Of a DNA stretch of 64,000 bases, positions 63,311-64,000 are shown piece by piece. Both the position numbers and the translations under genes were made by a program. Location of the stretch: the NCBI RefSeq assembly GCF_007954275.1, contig NZ_VOLT01000001.1, positions 372,001 to 436,000 of the forward strand, given 5' to 3'. The stretch is from Colwellia demingiae (lineage in GTDB: Bacteria; Pseudomonadota; Gammaproteobacteria; Enterobacterales; Alteromonadaceae). Positions within the stretch are counted from its first letter, which is position 1. Every line of letters begins with the position of its first letter. The notes under the pieces are model-generated. The model worked only from the letters and a program-made list of their open reading frames with translations. It had not been told where the DNA came from and made no database searches.

Positions 63311-64000
63311 ATGAATCATCAGTTTATCGTTTTTCTAAAAGCATTATTAGGTAGTTGTAAAGACTTGCTACCCATTATCCTCGTTATTGCATTTTTTCAA
63401 TTTGCCGTGCTGCAACAACCCATGCCTAATATTGGCGATATATTAGTTGGCCTAGCATTAGTCGTCTTGGGTTTAACGTTCTTTATTTACGGTTTAGAAA
63501 TGGGCTTATTCCCCATTGGTGAATCAATGGCGCAAGCATTCGCCAAAAAAGGCAGCATTAGCTGGTTACTGACTTTTGCCTTTTGTTTGGGATTTGGCAC
63601 AACGGTGGCTGAGCCTTCCTTAATCGCTGTAGCAAAAGAAGCGGCAATTGTTGCTGCATCAGGAGGGATCATTGCTGATACGTTAGAATCACAACTTTCT
63701 TATGCCAATGGTTTACGTTTTACCGTTGCCTTTGCTGTTGGTTTTGCCATTGTTATTGGCGTATTACGCATAATTCGTGGATGGCCTATACAATATTTAA
63801 TTCTGGGCGGCTATGTTGTTGTGGTATTGATGACATTAATTGCTCCTAGCTGGATTATTGGCATTGCATACGATTCTGGTGGCGTTACTACGTCAACGAT
63901 TACCGTTCCCTTAGTAACAGCATTAGGTGTTGGTTTAGCCTCTGCAATAAAAGGTAGAAACCCGATGATTGACGGCTTTGGTTTGATTGCTTTTGCCTCA
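63311..64000 (+). CDS. DUF1538-family membrane protein (5' part, cut by window end)
   Basis: An open frame of 230 codons from ATG at 63311 runs to the end of the window without a stop. It is strongly hydrophobic with about six helices. Blocks such as [32 protein letters not shown] and [24 protein letters not shown] fit the DUF1538 family, a group of putative transporters whose substrate is unknown. The TTTATTATTT before the ATG holds no good ribosome site, so the start is only likely. The 3' end is missing. Confidence 0.8.
   Translation, partial: MNHQFIVFLKALLGSCKDLLPIILVIAFFQFAVLQQPMPNIGDILVGLALVVLGLTFFIYGLEMGLFPIGESMAQAFAKKGSISWLLTFAFCLGFGTTVAEPSLIAVAKEAAIVAASGGIIADTLESQLSYANGLRFTVAFAVGFAIVIGVLRIIRGWPIQYLILGGYVVVVLMTLIAPSWIIGIAYDSGGVTTSTITVPLVTALGVGLASAIKGRNPMIDGFGLIAFAS

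Noticed and set aside
1-64000. tRNA, rRNA, CRISPR arrays, prophage or full insertion sequences
   Set aside because: No cloverleaf, rRNA-like block, regular repeat-spacer array, phage gene or transposase frame was recognised on reading the window.

Overview
The window looks like chromosomal DNA of a marine, AT-rich gammaproteobacterium of the Alteromonadales, most like Colwellia/Thalassotalea relatives. The reasons are protein style (TonB receptors, a cbb3 oxidase block followed by fnr and uspE), the yafS-gloB-mltD order and short dispersed palindromes. The genus is an inference. I saw no rRNA, tRNA, CRISPR array, phage module or transposase gene.

Layout. 0-2.9 kb: an SGNH-like lipoprotein, a 3-hydroxyisobutyrate-dehydrogenase-family enzyme, and a glutathione peroxidase/OhrR-like pair behind a palindromic operator. 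3.1-4.8 kb: lysC behind a lysine riboswitch with its own terminator. 5.2-12.1 kb: a BCCT transporter, elyC-like gene, Nif3-like gene, a methyltransferase divergent from gloB, and mltD. 12.2-23.7 kb: a small lipoprotein, then a respiratory block: Fnr-like paralogue, ccoNOQP, fixH, ccoI, ccoS, a TauE/SafE-family protein, fnr and uspE. A perfect FNR box and a perfect CRP box lie before ccoN. 23.7-27.2 kb: 5-oxoprolinase genes pxpABC and a 2OG-Fe(II) oxygenase.

27.4-48.6 kb is the most coherent part: a nucleic-acid and nucleoside scavenging island. It holds a phosphoesterase, a secreted endonuclease/exonuclease/phosphatase-family enzyme, add, deoD, a TonB receptor, deoB, udk, a nupC-type transporter broken by one in-frame TGA, deoC, tdk, cdd-deoA, a very large TonB receptor, a RutR-like regulator, a second exported phosphohydrolase and a lipoprotein alkaline phosphatase. 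The E. coli RutR operator pattern (TTGACCA-N2-TGGTCAA) appears at 13 of 14 defined positions before deoB/udk and before cdd-deoA, with weaker copies before other genes. This suggests a local RutR-type regulon for DNA/RNA-derived nucleosides.

48.7-61.5 kb: two RND efflux systems with pldA between them. The second is a CzcCBA-type metal exporter beside a short cation transporter whose 19-bp-spacer promoter carries a MerR-type dyad, and the divergent MerR regulator has Cys77/112/120. 61.7-64 kb: a tryptophan synthase beta chain without trpA, and the start of a DUF1538-type membrane protein that runs off the window.

Mobile or repeat DNA is limited to two MITE-like elements (29513-29776 and 60177-60346), short palindromic repeats and one gene remnant.
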